Below are positions 43,569 to 52,871 of a DNA stretch of 64,000 nt, piece by piece. The notes under the pieces are model-generated. The model saw nothing but the letters and a program-made list of their open reading frames with translations. It was not told the origin of the DNA and made no database searches. The DNA is taken from the NCBI RefSeq assembly GCF_007290395.2, contig NZ_CP041656.2, positions 4,960,001-5,024,000 of the forward strand, read 5' to 3'. The translations under genes were made by a program, and so were the position numbers. This DNA comes from Bradyrhizobium cosmicum (GTDB lineage Bacteria > Pseudomonadota > Alphaproteobacteria > Rhizobiales > Xanthobacteraceae). Every line of letters begins with the position of its first letter. Within the stretch, counting starts at the first letter, position 1.

Positions 43569-45302
43569 ATGCTGAACACCGCGACCAAGTCCGAAGCACC
43601 GGGCACCGAGCAGGAACTGACGGATGGTTTTCATCTCGTCATCGACGCGCTCAAGCTGAACGGCATCAACACCATCTATAATGTGCCGGGCATCCCGATC
43701 ACGGATTTGGGCCGCATGGCGCAGGCCGCCGGCATTCGTGTGATCTCCTTCCGCCACGAGCAGAACGCCGGTTACGCCGCGGGCATCGCCGGCTATCTCA
43801 CCAAGAAGCCCGGCGTCTGCCTCACTGTGTCCGCGCCCGGCTTCCTCAACGGTCTCACCGCGCTCGCGCACGCCACCACCAACTGCTACCCGATGATCCT
43901 GGTCTCGGGCTCGTCCGAGCGCGAGATCGTCGACCTCCAGCAGGGCGACTATGAAGAGATGGATCAGCTCGCGATCGCGAAGCCCCTGTGCAAGGCGGCC
44001 TATCGCGTGCTGCACGCCCAGGATATCGGCATCGGCTTCGCCCGCGCCATCCGCGCAGCCGTGTCGGGACGTCCGGGCGGCGTCTATCTCGACCTGCCAG
44101 CAAAGCTGTTCGGCCAGGTGATGAACGCCGAGGCCGGCCGGAAATCGCTGGTCAAGGTGATCGATGCTGCGCCCGCGCAAATCCCCTCGCCCGCTTCGGT
44201 GAAACGCGCGCTCGACGTGCTGAAGAGCGCCAAGCGCCCGCTGATCATCCTCGGCAAGGGCGCGGCCTACGCGCAGGCCGACGAGGAGATCAAGACCTTC
44301 GTCGAAAAGAGCGGCGTGCCGTTCCTGCCCATGAGCATGGCCAAGGGCCTCCTGCCCGACACGCATCCGCAGTGCGCCGGTGCTGCCCGCTCGACCGTGC
44401 TGAAGGACTCCGACGTCGTCATGCTGATCGGCGCGCGGCTGAATTGGCTGCTCTCGCACGGCAAGGGCAAGAGCTGGGGCGAGACCCCGAAGAAGTTCAT
44501 CCAGGTCGACATCGAACCGCGCGAGATGGACTCCAACGTCGAGATCGTCGCGCCCGTCGTCGGCGACATCGGCTCGGTCGTCTCGGCCTTCAACCAGGCC
44601 ATCGCGACGGGCTGGACCGCCCCGCCCGCCGACTGGACCAAGGCCATCGCGTCCAAGCGCGACGAGAACGTTGCCAAGATGGCGCCGAAGCTGATGAACA
44701 ACAAATCGCCGATGGACTATCACGGCGCGCTCGGCGTGCTGAAGACCGTCATCAAGGATCATCCCGAGGCGATCCTCGTCAACGAAGGCGCCAACACGCT
44801 CGACCTCGCCCGCGGCGTCATCGACATGTACCGCCCTCGCAAGCGTCTCGACGTCGGCACCTGGGGCGTGATGGGGATCGGCATGGGCCAGGCGATTGCC
44901 GCTACGCTCGAGACCGGCCACCCCGTGCTTGCGGTGGAAGGCGACAGCGCGTTCGGCTTCTCCGGCATGGAGGTCGAGACCATCTGCCGCTACAACCTTC
45001 CGATCTGCGTCGTCATCTTCAACAATGACGGCATCTATCGCGGCACCGACGTCAACGGCGCCAATGCCGATCCGGCCACGACCGTGTTCGTCAAGGGCGC
45101 GCGCTACGACAAGATGATGGAAGCCTTCGGCGGCGTCGGCGTGAATGCGACCTCGCCCGACGAGCTCAAGCGCGCCGTCAACGACGCGATGGCTTCACGC
45201 AAGCCGACGCTCATCAACGCGGTGATCGATCCGGCCGCGGGCTCGGAGAGCGGTCGCATCGGCAACCTCAATCCGCAGAGCGTTCTGCAGAAGAAGAAGT
45301 AA
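43569..45302 (+). CDS. oxc: Oxalyl-CoA decarboxylase
   Basis: A 577-residue ThDP enzyme, close to the usual Oxc length. The catalytic glutamate lies in [20 protein letters not shown], and the ThDP motif [20 protein letters not shown] followed by NNDGIYRG is nearly that of the Oxalobacter enzyme. It converts oxalyl-CoA to formyl-CoA and CO2 in the cytoplasm. It lies 62 nt after gntR and 151 nt before frc. Confidence 0.96.
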   Translation: MLNTATKSEAPGTEQELTDGFHLVIDALKLNGINTIYNVPGIPITDLGRMAQAAGIRVISFRHEQNAGYAAGIAGYLTKKPGVCLTVSAPGFLNGLTALAHATTNCYPMILVSGSSEREIVDLQQGDYEEMDQLAIAKPLCKAAYRVLHAQDIGIGFARAIRAAVSGRPGGVYLDLPAKLFGQVMNAEAGRKSLVKVIDAAPAQIPSPASVKRALDVLKSAKRPLIILGKGAAYAQADEEIKTFVEKSGVPFLPMSMAKGLLPDTHPQCAGAARSTVLKDSDVVMLIGARLNWLLSHGKGKSWGETPKKFIQVDIEPREMDSNVEIVAPVVGDIGSVVSAFNQAIATGWTAPPADWTKAIASKRDENVAKMAPKLMNNKSPMDYHGALGVLKTVIKDHPEAILVNEGANTLDLARGVIDMYRPRKRLDVGTWGVMGIGMGQAIAATLETGHPVLAVEGDSAFGFSGMEVETICRYNLPICVVIFNNDGIYRGTDVNGANADPATTVFVKGARYDKMMEAFGGVGVNATSPDELKRAVNDAMASRKPTLINAVIDPAAGSESGRIGNLNPQSVLQKKK

Positions 45303-45312
45303 CCGACCGCCG

Positions 45313-45424
45313 GGTCATTCCCCGCGCCGGCGGGGAATCCAGTATTCGCCGGACCATATGAATGGCGAGCACTGACCCAACTGAACGACAGCGAGTACTG
45401 GATGCCCGCCTTCGCGGGCATGAC
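45313..45424. repeat. Dispersed intergenic repeat between oxc and frc
   Basis: The segment opens CATTCCCCGCGCCGGCGGGG then AATCCAGTA, and closes GTACTGGATGCCCGCC then TTCGCGGGCATGACA. It is a paired-palindrome element of the same class as 5848-5956. The mRNA of an oxc-frc operon would carry it as a strong structure and it might alter relative expression. Confidence 0.65.
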
Positions 45425-45453
45425 AAAACAAAAGTGGTAACAGGAGCAACACG

Positions 45454-46731
45454 ATGACCAAAGCGCTCGAGGGCGTTCGCATTCTCGATTTCACCCACGT
45501 TCAGTCCGGACCGACCTGCACGCAGCTGCTCGCCTGGTTCGGCGCCGACGTGATCAAGGTGGAGCGTCCGGGCGTGGGTGACATCACCCGTGGCCAGTTG
45601 CAGGACATCCCGAACGTGGACAGCCTGTATTTCACCATGCTCAACCACAACAAGCGCTCGATCACGCTCGACACCAAGAACCCCAAGGGCAAGGAGGTTC
45701 TGACCGAGCTGATCAAGAAGTGCGACGTGCTGGTCGAGAATTTCGGCCCCGGCGTGCTCGACCGCATGGGCTTCCCCTGGGAGAAGATCCAGGCGATCAA
45801 TCCCAAGATGATCGTCGCCTCGATCAAGGGCTTTGGCCCCGGCCCCTACGAAGACTGCAAGGTTTATGAGAACGTCGCGCAGTGCACCGGCGGCGCCGCC
45901 TCCACCACCGGCTTCCGTGACGGTCTCCCACTCGTCACCGGCGCGCAGATCGGCGACAGCGGCACCGGCCTGCATCTGGCGCTGGGCATCGTCACCGCGC
46001 TCTATCACCGTACCCACTCGGGCAAGGGCCAGCGCGTCACGGCAGCGATGCAGGACGGCGTCCTGAATCTCGCCCGCGTCAAACTGCGTGACCAGCAGCG
46101 CCTCGCCCACGGTCCGCTCAAGGAGTACAGCCAGTTCGGCGAAGGCATTCCGTTCGGCGACGCCGTGCCGCGCGCCGGCAACGACTCTGGCGGTGGCCAG
46201 CCCGGCCGCATCCTGAAGTGCAAGGGCTGGGAAACCGATCCCAACGCCTACATCTACTTCATCACCCAGGCCCCGGTCTGGGAGAAGATCTGCGACGTGA
46301 TCGGCGAGCCGACCTGGAAGACCGATCCGAACTACGCCAAACCGGCGGCGCGCCTGCCGCGCCTGAACGAGATCTTCGCCCGCATCGAGCAGTGGACGAT
46401 GACGAAGACGAAGTTCGAGGCGATGGAGATCCTCAACAAGGACGACATCCCCTGCGGCCCGATCCTGTCGATGAAGGAGCTTGCCGAAGACCAGTCGCTG
46501 CGCGCGACCGGCACGGTGGTCGAAGTCGACCACCCCACCCGCGGCAAGTATCTCTCCGTCGGCAACCCGATCAAGCTGTCGGACTCACCGAGCGATGTCG
46601 AGCGCTCCCCGCTGCTCGGCGAGCACACCGACGAGATCCTTCGCTCGGTCCTCGGCTTCAGCGACCACCAGGTCGCCGAGATCCACAAGTCCGGCGCACT
46701 CGACCCGCCGCAGAAGCAGGCCGCTGAGTAA
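45454..46731 (+). CDS. frc: Formyl-CoA:oxalate CoA-transferase
   Basis: A 425-residue class III CoA transferase beginning [20 protein letters not shown], almost the canonical Frc N-terminus. The catalytic aspartate is Asp168 in [17 protein letters not shown], and the glycine loop is SGGGQPG. It transfers CoA from formyl-CoA to oxalate, giving oxalyl-CoA for Oxc. A strong terminator follows at 46754-46780, which ends the operon. Confidence 0.96.
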   Translation: MTKALEGVRILDFTHVQSGPTCTQLLAWFGADVIKVERPGVGDITRGQLQDIPNVDSLYFTMLNHNKRSITLDTKNPKGKEVLTELIKKCDVLVENFGPGVLDRMGFPWEKIQAINPKMIVASIKGFGPGPYEDCKVYENVAQCTGGAASTTGFRDGLPLVTGAQIGDSGTGLHLALGIVTALYHRTHSGKGQRVTAAMQDGVLNLARVKLRDQQRLAHGPLKEYSQFGEGIPFGDAVPRAGNDSGGGQPGRILKCKGWETDPNAYIYFITQAPVWEKICDVIGEPTWKTDPNYAKPAARLPRLNEIFARIEQWTMTKTKFEAMEILNKDDIPCGPILSMKELAEDQSLRATGTVVEVDHPTRGKYLSVGNPIKLSDSPSDVERSPLLGEHTDEILRSVLGFSDHQVAEIHKSGALDPPQKQAAE

Positions 46732-46753
46732 GCGGATCTGTCAGAGACGACGA

Positions 46754-46780
46754 AAGGCCGCCGGTTTCGGCGGCCTTTTT
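46754..46780 (+). terminator. Rho-independent terminator after frc
   Basis: AAGGCCGCCG pairs with CGGCGGCCTT around GTTT and is followed by TTT. It lies 22 nt after the frc stop. Confidence 0.9.
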
Positions 46781-47029
46781 ATCTCCGGCAAGAGTGAATT
46801 GAGAGCTGATCCCTGGGAACAAAAGCTGGCGGTGACCGTTATCGTTTCGCCGGCGCGCTGTCCTAAATGCGTACCGCACACGCAGCGAGCGACCCGGCCT
46901 CGCAAAAAACCTACCCAGCAATGAAGAAATTCTCAGCCTTGTCTTCTTGATGAAGACAGGCCGGTCCATAGCGAGAGGCGTTGCCCGGCAAGAGTCGAGG
47001 CGCCGCTCGTTGATCAAGTCGAGGACGAC
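46781..47029. other. Non-coding gap after the frc terminator
   Basis: I see no supported gene here. A small inverted repeat, TTGTCTTC and GAAGACAG, lies near 46938-46960. An upstream promoter for the small gene at 47030 probably lies in this stretch. Confidence 0.4.
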
Positions 47030-47212
47030 ATGTCGAGAGATCAATCCCCCGATCGAGCCAAGCGTGAAGCCAATAAGGTGTTCAAACCTGTCGAGACGCA
47101 TAAGCCGGTCAATGACTATGCCAGGGATCAGCACTCCTTCAACGAGAACCGCGAGCGCCTGAAGGCGGAGCGATTGGCCCGCGAGGCCAAGCCGGAAAGC
47201 GGCTCCAAATAG
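47030..47212 (+). CDS. Small hydrophilic protein, unknown
   Basis: A 60-residue highly charged protein (MSRDQSPDRAKREANKVFKP... ERLKAERLAREAKPESG). It has no cysteines or membrane segment and looks helical or disordered. GAGG lies 6 nt before the ATG. I do not recognise a family; proteins like this are common in rhizobia near stress genes. The call rests on composition and reading-frame fit. Confidence 0.55.
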   Translation: MSRDQSPDRAKREANKVFKPVETHKPVNDYARDQHSFNENRERLKAERLAREAKPESGSK

Positions 47213-47246
47213 ACGCGTTACGGAGGCGTTGCCTCAAGATTGAGGC

Positions 47247-47462
47247 TTAGAGCATCGAGAGCACGACGATCCCGTCTTCGAGGTCGCCTGAAGCGAGCCT
47301 TATCCGCGCGATGCGCTCGAACTCCGTCCGGTATTTCTGAAGATAGCTGAAGGCCTGCTTCTGGGTCCGGAACGTGGTGGCCAGCCGGCACGTCTGTCGA
47401 CCCGCACCCAGCGCGAGAAAAAAGGTGATCGTGCCGCCGCCATCCGGCTTGATCCTAGGCAC
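47247..47462 (-). CDS. Small protein, unknown
   Basis: About 71 residues from a GTG at 47462 (VPRIKPDGGGTITFFLALGA...); a TTG at 47471 would add three residues. The sequence has alternating hydrophobic strands and a helix QAFSYLQKYRTEFERIARIR. The function is unknown. It lies convergent to the 60-residue gene. Confidence 0.5.
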   Translation of the reverse strand: MPRIKPDGGGTITFFLALGAGRQTCRLATTFRTQKQAFSYLQKYRTEFERIARIRLASGDLEDGIVVLSML

Positions 47463-47525
47463 GATCCGCAATCTCTGGCATGTGACCGGCCTTTCTGGAA
47501 TGATCGTCGGCGCTATGAAGCGCGA

Positions 47526-47768
47526 CTATCGCGGCGATTTCTTCGCACGCTTCTTCGGCACAGGGGCCGGCAACGATGCGCGAAGATTTGCATCGGCGAT
47601 TTCCTTGGCCTCACGCAACTCGCGAAGCCGCGCCATGTTCTTGCGGACATCGAAGGACTGCCGCTCGGCATCCGCCATCGCCCGCGCGCCCTCTTCGGCT
47701 GCCGCGCGTTGACGCTCGGAACGCGCTATGCCTTCGGGTGACGGGCCGGCCGATCTCTTGGTGCTCAT
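47526..47768 (-). CDS. Small charged helical protein, unknown
   Basis: An 80-residue protein rich in Ala, Arg and Glu (MSTKRSAGPSPEGIARSERQ; NMARLRELREAKEIADANLR) ending in the basic tail PKKRAKKSPR. It is probably a single long helix with a possible nucleic-acid-binding tail. The function is unknown. It lies downstream of cspA on the same strand after a terminator. Confidence 0.6.
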   Translation of the reverse strand: MSTKRSAGPSPEGIARSERQRAAAEEGARAMADAERQSFDVRKNMARLRELREAKEIADANLRASLPAPVPKKRAKKSPR

Positions 47769-47792
47769 CTTCCACCCTGTTCGGCAACGGAC

Positions 47793-47823
47793 AAAACCCG
47801 CTCAATCCTTACGATCGAGCGGG
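47793..47823 (-). terminator. Rho-independent terminator after cspA
   Basis: Read on the minus strand, CCCGCTC pairs with GAGCGGG and is followed by TTTTGT. It lies 44 nt after the cspA stop. Confidence 0.75.
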
Positions 47824-47867
47824 TCGCATGGCCGTTTCAGTACATCCGTGAAACGGCACTGGAGAGC

Positions 47868-48077
47868 TTAGGCCAGCGAGAGATTCTCAGCGCTGACCTT
47901 GCCCCGCATCTTGTCGGTCTTGGCCTCGAAGTTGACCTTCTGGCCCTCGGCGAGACCCGCCAGACCAGCACGTTCGACCGCGCTGATATGAACGAACACA
48001 TCGTTGCCGCCGTCGTCGGGCTGAATGAATCCGAAGCCCTTCTGGCCGTTAAACCACTTCACTGTACCTGTCGGCAT
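47868..48077 (-). CDS. cspA: Cold-shock protein
   Basis: A 69-residue single cold-shock domain: [20 protein letters not shown] contains RNP1 (KGFGFI), and [20 protein letters not shown] contains RNP2 (VFVHI). It binds single-stranded RNA/DNA and melts secondary structure. The ATG at 48077 is chosen over a longer frame because the CSD always begins near residue 1. A leader rich in CGCG palindromes precedes it. Confidence 0.95.
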   Translation of the reverse strand: MPTGTVKWFNGQKGFGFIQPDDGGNDVFVHISAVERAGLAGLAEGQKVNFEAKTDKMRGKVSAENLSLA

Positions 48078-48460
48078 TTTTCTTCTCCAAAGCGCACACG
48101 CGTGCATTCCGCGTGACACTCACGCGAAACCGATTCAATTCGTCGATGTCGATGGAAAAGGAGCCCGCGGGCGCATTCAACAAGGCACAGCGGCTGAACG
48201 AACAACCCTAAGGTATACCTCCCCGGCGTTGCTTGCAAGGCTTGCCGAGACTTAATTGCCGCAGGGGCTCGGTCGAGCAGGTTTAATGCAGTCTTGTCGG
48301 GGCGGAATCTGCGCGCCGGTACCGGGCCGGCAACGTATCCTTGTGGACAGACCTGACGCCGGTTTCATGTTAAGGTTTGCTATCACCGGCCGGCACGTGG
48401 CTTTTACCGGTGATGAGAACGCTAATTGCGCTCCCGCCTCATCAGCAAGGGAGATGCGCC
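48078..48460. other. Leader and promoter region between cspA and the 65-residue gene
   Basis: On the cspA side the leader contains CACGCGTGC and CGCGTGACACTCACGCG, able to form small stems. This suits a structured cold-shock mRNA leader but shows no recognised thermosensor. The remainder holds no gene that I can support. Confidence 0.45.
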
Positions 48461-48658
48461 ATGGAACGGCGTCGTTTCAAGCAGACTGAAACTCTCAGCC
48501 AGAGGCTCACGCAGGAAGTCGAACGCTTGCGCCAGGAGATGCGGACGCTTCCGCCAGGTCGTCGCCGCGATCTGCTGCTGCGAAAGGTCCGACAGGACGA
48601 GACCGCCATCCAGATCGATGCATGGATCGGCTCCCCGGGCCTGAGAGCGCCGACCTGA
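48461..48658 (+). CDS. Small hypothetical protein
   Basis: A 65-residue protein, MERRRFKQTETLSQRLTQEV... ending WIGSPGLRAPT. AAGGGAG lies 8 nt before the ATG. It is basic and largely helical (RLRQEMRTLPPGRRRDLLLR). The function is unknown; similar short proteins occur in many rhizobia. Confidence 0.7.
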   Translation: MERRRFKQTETLSQRLTQEVERLRQEMRTLPPGRRRDLLLRKVRQDETAIQIDAWIGSPGLRAPT

Positions 48659-48768
48659 CGCAGCCTTTCGCATAACCTGAGACGCCCTGTCGGATCGGCA
48701 GCGTCTCGATCGTCCTCGGGACATGAACGGGCCGTAGACGCCAATGTCGGGCCCATCAAGTCATAGGG

Positions 48769-49221
48769 ATGACCACCATGCCGAACACTGTCCGCCTGCA
48801 CCGCGCTCTCTCGACCAGCCCGGAGAAACTCTATCGCGCCTTCGTCGAGGCGGACGCGCTGGCGAAATGGCTGCCGCCGAACGGCTTCACCTGCACCGTG
48901 CATCATCTCGAGCCGAAGGTCGGCGGCACGTTCAAGATGTCGTTCCGCAACTTCACGACGGGCGCCGGTCATTCATTCGGCGGTGAATATCTCGAGCTCG
49001 TCCCCGGCGAACGTCTCCGCTACACCGACAGGTTCGACGATCCCAACCTGTCCGGCGAGATCGAGGTGACCGTGATCCTGAAGAAGGTCTCGGTCGGCAC
49101 CGAGCTTGATATTACCCAGGCGGGTATCCCGGACGTCATTCCTCCGGAGGCCTGCTATCTCGGCTGGCAGGAATCGCTGCGCAATCTGGCAAGGCTCGTC
49201 GAGCCCGAGATCAATCAATAA
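48769..49221 (+). CDS. SRPBCC / AHSA1-type START-fold protein
   Basis: A 150-residue protein of the activator-of-Hsp90-like (AHSA1) SRPBCC family: VRLHRALSTSPEKLYRAFVE, then WLPPNGFTC, EPKVGGTFKMSFRN and a C-terminal GWQESLRNLARLVEPEI. These proteins bind hydrophobic ligands or partner proteins. ATG 48769 or 48778 could start it. It is convergent with the Hsp70-like gene. Confidence 0.88.
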   Translation: MTTMPNTVRLHRALSTSPEKLYRAFVEADALAKWLPPNGFTCTVHHLEPKVGGTFKMSFRNFTTGAGHSFGGEYLELVPGERLRYTDRFDDPNLSGEIEVTVILKKVSVGTELDITQAGIPDVIPPEACYLGWQESLRNLARLVEPEINQ

Positions 49222-49255
49222 CATCCAGACGCCGCGAGCGTCGGGACGGCCGAGG

Positions 49256-50587
49256 CTACGCGCCCGCCTTCGGTTCGAGCCCGCCGCTCGCAGTCCAGCG
49301 GTCCGGATCGGGACTGTGCCCGATCAGCGCGAGCCCGTAAGCGATCGACTCGAACTGGTCGCCCGACATCAGCCGTTCGTTGCCGAACCGGTCGGCGAAC
49401 AGCTTCCGGACGGCTGGCACGAACGATGTCCCGCCGGTCAGGAACACTTTCTCGATTTCGCGTGCGGTGATGCCGGCCTCGGCCAGCACCTTGTCGACGG
49501 TGGCGCCGAGCCGCGCGACGTCGTCGGCAATCCAGGAATCGAAGTTCTTCCGCGTGATGGTGGAACCGATGTCGACGCCGCCGCCCTTGAAGCGGAAGTC
49601 GACTTCGTCCTTTGCCGAAAGCGCGACCTTGGCATCCGACACCGCTCGATAAAGTGAGAACCCGAGATCGAGATCGACGATGGTGATGAAATCCTCGAGC
49701 AACTCCGGTTTCAGCGCGCTGCGCGCAAGCTCCCGAAGCTCGCGCAGATCGCCGTTGCTCTTCATCATCGCGAGCTGATGCCAGCGTGCAAGGTTGGTGT
49801 AGTGGCCGCTGGGAACCGGTAGCACCTTGTCGAACGAACGGAAGCTGGAGCCCTTGCCCAGCCGCGGCGAGACGACGTGGTCGACGATGCGGTAGTCGAA
49901 CGTGTCGCCCGCAATGCCGATGCCGGCATGGCCGAGCGGCTCGGCGCGCAAGGTACCTCCCGTGCGCGAGAAACGCATCACCGAGAAGTCGCTGGTGCCG
50001 CCGCCGAAATCCGCGACCAGCACGGTCGCATCGCGCTCGAGCCGGCGGGCGAAGGAGAACGCGGCACCCACGGGTTCGTAGACATAACGCGCGTGGCCGG
50101 CGCCGAGACGCTCGAACGCGGCCCGGTAGCGCTGCATCGCCAGCGCTTCGTCGGGATTTCCGCCGGCGAAGCGCACCGGACGGCCGACCGTGATGGTGGA
50201 GGTCTCGAAGCCGAATTTGTCGCCGCCATGGCGCGCCAGTGTTCGCAGGAACGCCGCCAGGATGTCCTCGAACTTGAAGCGCTGCCGGAACACCTGCGTT
50301 GTGTTGAAGCTGCTGCTCGCGGCAAAGGTCTTGAACGACTGGAGGAAGCGGTAGACGTGGCGTCCTTCCAGGAACGTCTCGATCGCCCACGGGCCGCCTT
50401 CGGCCTGGGCGCCGGCTCCCGGCCGGTCCTCCCAGAAGCACAGGGCCGACACATAGACGCTGTGCCGCTGGCCGCCATGGTCGAAGCGGATGGCCTCGAC
50501 CCGGCGGTCATCCGCCGCGATCGCGACGACCGTATTGCTGGTCCCGAAATCGATGCCGATCGAGACAGCGGACGAAGCGCTCGACAT
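49256..50587 (-). CDS. Hsp70-family (YegD-like) ATPase
   Basis: A 443-residue protein with only the Hsp70/actin nucleotide-binding fold: phosphate-1 motif SIGIDFGTSNTVVAIAADDR, phosphate-2 VLVADFGGGTSDFSVMRFSR, and the adenosine motif VFLTGGTSFVPAVRKLFADR. The peptide-binding and lid domains of DnaK are missing, as in YegD. Its client is unknown. There is no DnaJ or GrpE partner here. Confidence 0.88.
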   Translation of the reverse strand: MSSASSAVSIGIDFGTSNTVVAIAADDRRVEAIRFDHGGQRHSVYVSALCFWEDRPGAGAQAEGGPWAIETFLEGRHVYRFLQSFKTFAASSSFNTTQVFRQRFKFEDILAAFLRTLARHGGDKFGFETSTITVGRPVRFAGGNPDEALAMQRYRAAFERLGAGHARYVYEPVGAAFSFARRLERDATVLVADFGGGTSDFSVMRFSRTGGTLRAEPLGHAGIGIAGDTFDYRIVDHVVSPRLGKGSSFRSFDKVLPVPSGHYTNLARWHQLAMMKSNGDLRELRELARSALKPELLEDFITIVDLDLGFSLYRAVSDAKVALSAKDEVDFRFKGGGVDIGSTITRKNFDSWIADDVARLGATVDKVLAEAGITAREIEKVFLTGGTSFVPAVRKLFADRFGNERLMSGDQFESIAYGLALIGHSPDPDRWTASGGLEPKAGA

Positions 50588-50872
50588 GAACCACTCTGAC
50601 GCTTGATTGGAAAAGGGGGCAGACCACTAACGGCTTTGACCTGCTCTGCCAAGGCCGCAGATGTTGCAGCGCGGTCGCGGAACTCCCGAAAGTGTTGCGG
50701 ATCTGGGCAACGGGAGCCGCCAGCGCAACGCGATTTCCGGGCGGTTCGGCACCGGATCCACCTCTTTTGGAATGTTTCCCGCTAATCTTAAGTCCGAAAC
50801 GGCCGCTTTAACGGACGGTTATGCTGCAATGCGGGAGTGAGCATACTGCCATGCAACGGCATGCATGGACAC
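50588..50872. other. Gap between the Hsp70-like gene and the 45-residue gene
   Basis: No gene is supported in this part. GC drops and T-rich tracts appear towards 50760-50820. The operator of the GntR regulon begins at 50873. Confidence 0.4.
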
Positions 50873-50889
50873 TGGCATCTGGCATACGT
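50873..50889. promoter_or_regulatory. GntR-regulon operator, site 3
   Basis: TGGCATCTGGCATACGT keeps the left half TGGCAT and the ATAC of the right half. It lies 55 nt before the 45-residue gene. It is weaker than sites 1 and 2. Confidence 0.55.
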
Positions 50890-50944
50890 AAATTGCCCTT
50901 CGAAATGAGGCAGCAATACTGACTGTCTCGAGAAAGGAATTCCG

Positions 50945-51082
50945 ATGTCCAAGACCGCTTCCGTCGCCCTCGCCCCGTCCTCCTCGCTGTTCGCGCGCTT
51001 CATGGCCGCGGTGGACCGCTTCCTGATGGCGAGCGCCGAGATCTCCAATCACAACGGCGACCTGCCCCGTTTCGGCCTGTAA
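50945..51082 (+). CDS. 45-residue small protein of the oxalate regulon
   Basis: A 45-residue protein, MSKTASVALAPSSSLFARFM then AAVDRFLMASAEISNHNGDL and PRFGL. An AAAGGA Shine-Dalgarno lies before the ATG, codon choice is GC-rich at third positions, and a strong terminator follows. An operator copy lies 55 nt upstream. The central segment LFARFMAAVDRFLMA could be an amphipathic helix. I recognise no family. Expression together with oxlT-type genes is inferred from the operator. Confidence 0.6.
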   Translation: MSKTASVALAPSSSLFARFMAAVDRFLMASAEISNHNGDLPRFGL

Positions 51083-51145
51083 GCAGCGCCTGAGCCGGGA
51101 GCGCGGCGCGTCGGTTTCAGAACCATCAACATACTACTTTTGATG

Positions 51146-51178
51146 AATGGCCCCGCAACACGGGGCCATTTCTATTTG
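51146..51178 (+). terminator. Rho-independent terminator after the 45-residue gene
   Basis: AATGGCCCCG pairs with CGGGGCCATT around CAACA, followed by TCTATTTG. It isolates the small gene from the downstream MFS gene. Confidence 0.88.
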
Positions 51179-51253
51179 CGTTGTCCGATTCACAGCTGGG
51201 CCGGAAAGGTCCTGCGGCATTTGCGCACGGGGACCGGACCAGCGCTTGAACCT

Positions 51254-51270
51254 TGGCATAATGAATACAA
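51254..51270. promoter_or_regulatory. GntR-regulon operator, site 4
   Basis: TGGCATAATGAATACAA lies 2 nt after a TTGAAC box (51246-51251), 51 nt before the first MFS gene. The left half-site is perfect and the right half keeps ATAC. Confidence 0.6.
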
Positions 51271-51321
51271 GAATGCCGCTCCAGCGCTCGCAGAAGAAAT
51301 AGAGGCGCCACGGGAGGCTTT

Positions 51322-52611
51322 ATGACGGACATGGTGCAGGCAACGGCCCCTACAGCCGCGCGCGTAAGCGACACGTATCGCTGGGCGCAATTGGCGGTCG
51401 GTGTAGCGGCGATGGTGATGATCGCCAATTATCAATACGGCTGGACGTTCTTCGTCCCCGACATCCAGAAGAAGTTCGGCTGGGATCGCGCCTCGATCCA
51501 GTGGGCCTTCACGCTCTTCGTCCTGTTCGAGACCTGGCTGGTGCCGATCGAAGGCTGGTTCGTCGACAAATACGGCCCGCGCCTCGTCGTGCTGGTCGGC
51601 GGCGTGCTTTGCGCCATCGGCTGGGCAATCAACGCGCAGGCCACCACGCTCAACGGCTACTATCTCGGCATGATCATCGCGGGCATCGGCGCCGGCGGCG
51701 TCTACGGTACCTGCGTCGGCAATGCGCTGAAATGGTTTCCGGACAAGCGCGGTCTCGCCGCGGGCATCACCGCAGCGGGCTTCGGTGCGGGCTCCGCGCT
51801 GACCGTCGCGCCGATCCAGGCGATGATCAAGGACAGTGGCTTCCAGACCACCTTCCTCTATTTCGGTCTCGGACAAGGCATCATCATCTGCGTCCTCGCC
51901 TTCTTCCTGCTGGCGCCGAAAGCAGGTCAGGTGCCGAACGTCGTAGCGAACGCCAATCTGCTGCAGACCCGCCGCAACTATCAGCCGACCGAGGTGCTGC
52001 GTCAGCCGATCTTCTGGCTGATGTACTTCATGTTCGTGATCGTCGGCGCCGGCGGCCTGATGGTGACGGCCAATCTGAAGCCGATCGCGGCCGACTGGAA
52101 GGTCGACAACGTGCCGGTCACGCTGATGGCGGTGACCATGACGGCGGTGACCTTCGCGGCCACCATCGACCGCGTGCTCAACGGCCTGACGCGTCCGTTC
52201 TTCGGCTGGATCTCCGACATGATCGGCCGCGAGAACACGATGTTCATCGCCTTCGGCATGGAAGGGTTCGGCATCTGGATGCTCTATCTCTGGGGCCACG
52301 ATCCGATCTGGTTCGTGCTGCTCTCGGGCTTCGTGTTCTTCGCCTGGGGTGAGATCTACTCGCTGTTCCCCTCGACCTGCACCGACACGTTCGGCGCCAA
52401 GTTCGCGACCACCAATGCCGGCCTGCTCTACACCGCGAAGGGCACGGCTGCGCTGCTGGTGCCGATCGCGAACTACATGCAGCAGTCGTCGGGCACCTGG
52501 GACAGCGTGTTCATCATCGCGGCCGGCGCCAACATCCTGGCCTCGGCACTGGCGATCGCGGTGCTCAAGCCCTGGCGCAAGATCGTGGTCGCGAAATCGA
52601 CTGCCGCCTGA
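51322..52611 (+). CDS. OxlT-like MFS transporter 1 (oxalate/formate antiporter family)
   Basis: A 429-residue MFS protein with twelve predicted helices. VMIANYQYGWTFFVPDIQKK at the N-terminus and GVYGTCVGNALKWFPDKRGL are typical of the oxalate/formate antiporter group. It would import oxalate, possibly in exchange for formate. It is driven by its own operator-bearing promoter and ends in a terminator. The second paralogue starts 260 nt downstream. Confidence 0.88.
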   Translation: MTDMVQATAPTAARVSDTYRWAQLAVGVAAMVMIANYQYGWTFFVPDIQKKFGWDRASIQWAFTLFVLFETWLVPIEGWFVDKYGPRLVVLVGGVLCAIGWAINAQATTLNGYYLGMIIAGIGAGGVYGTCVGNALKWFPDKRGLAAGITAAGFGAGSALTVAPIQAMIKDSGFQTTFLYFGLGQGIIICVLAFFLLAPKAGQVPNVVANANLLQTRRNYQPTEVLRQPIFWLMYFMFVIVGAGGLMVTANLKPIAADWKVDNVPVTLMAVTMTAVTFAATIDRVLNGLTRPFFGWISDMIGRENTMFIAFGMEGFGIWMLYLWGHDPIWFVLLSGFVFFAWGEIYSLFPSTCTDTFGAKFATTNAGLLYTAKGTAALLVPIANYMQQSSGTWDSVFIIAAGANILASALAIAVLKPWRKIVVAKSTAA

Positions 52612-52640
52612 CACGCCTCACCATAGCTCCTTCGAGCGCG

Positions 52641-52667
52641 ACGCCCGGCATTGCGGCCGGGCGTTTT
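52641..52667 (+). terminator. Rho-independent terminator after MFS transporter 1
   Basis: ACGCCCGGC pairs with GCCGGGCGT around ATTGCG, followed by TTTCGTTTT. It lies 29 nt after the stop codon. Confidence 0.85.
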
Positions 52668-52754
52668 CGTTTTGCGCGAAGCCTCCTCGATTCCGATGAT
52701 CCGAACGGAACCAGCGATTTTCTCGCGTCGCGCCCCAAGATAGGACTTGCCTTC

Positions 52755-52771
52755 TGGAATATGGTATACCA
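52755..52771. promoter_or_regulatory. GntR-regulon operator, site 5
   Basis: TGGAATATGGTATACCA, TGGAAT-N5-ATACCA. It lies 2 nt after a TTGCCT box and 100 nt before the second MFS gene. Confidence 0.7.
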
Positions 52772-52871
52772 ATCTCCCCGCCGCGCTTGCGACGATAAGC
52801 CACAACATTTGCGACACTGGGTCATCTTGTAATCCCAGGTCGTGACAAGTCGGGCGCTTGGGAGGTTCTTG

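Noticed and set aside
43503..44921. A 472-codon minus-strand frame opposite oxc
   Set aside because: Oxc is a near-canonical enzyme on the other strand.
45553..45600. An operator copy directly before frc
   Set aside because: No TGGCAT-N5-ATRCCA site was found in the oxc-frc gap or near the frc start, so frc is assumed to be transcribed from the gntR promoter.
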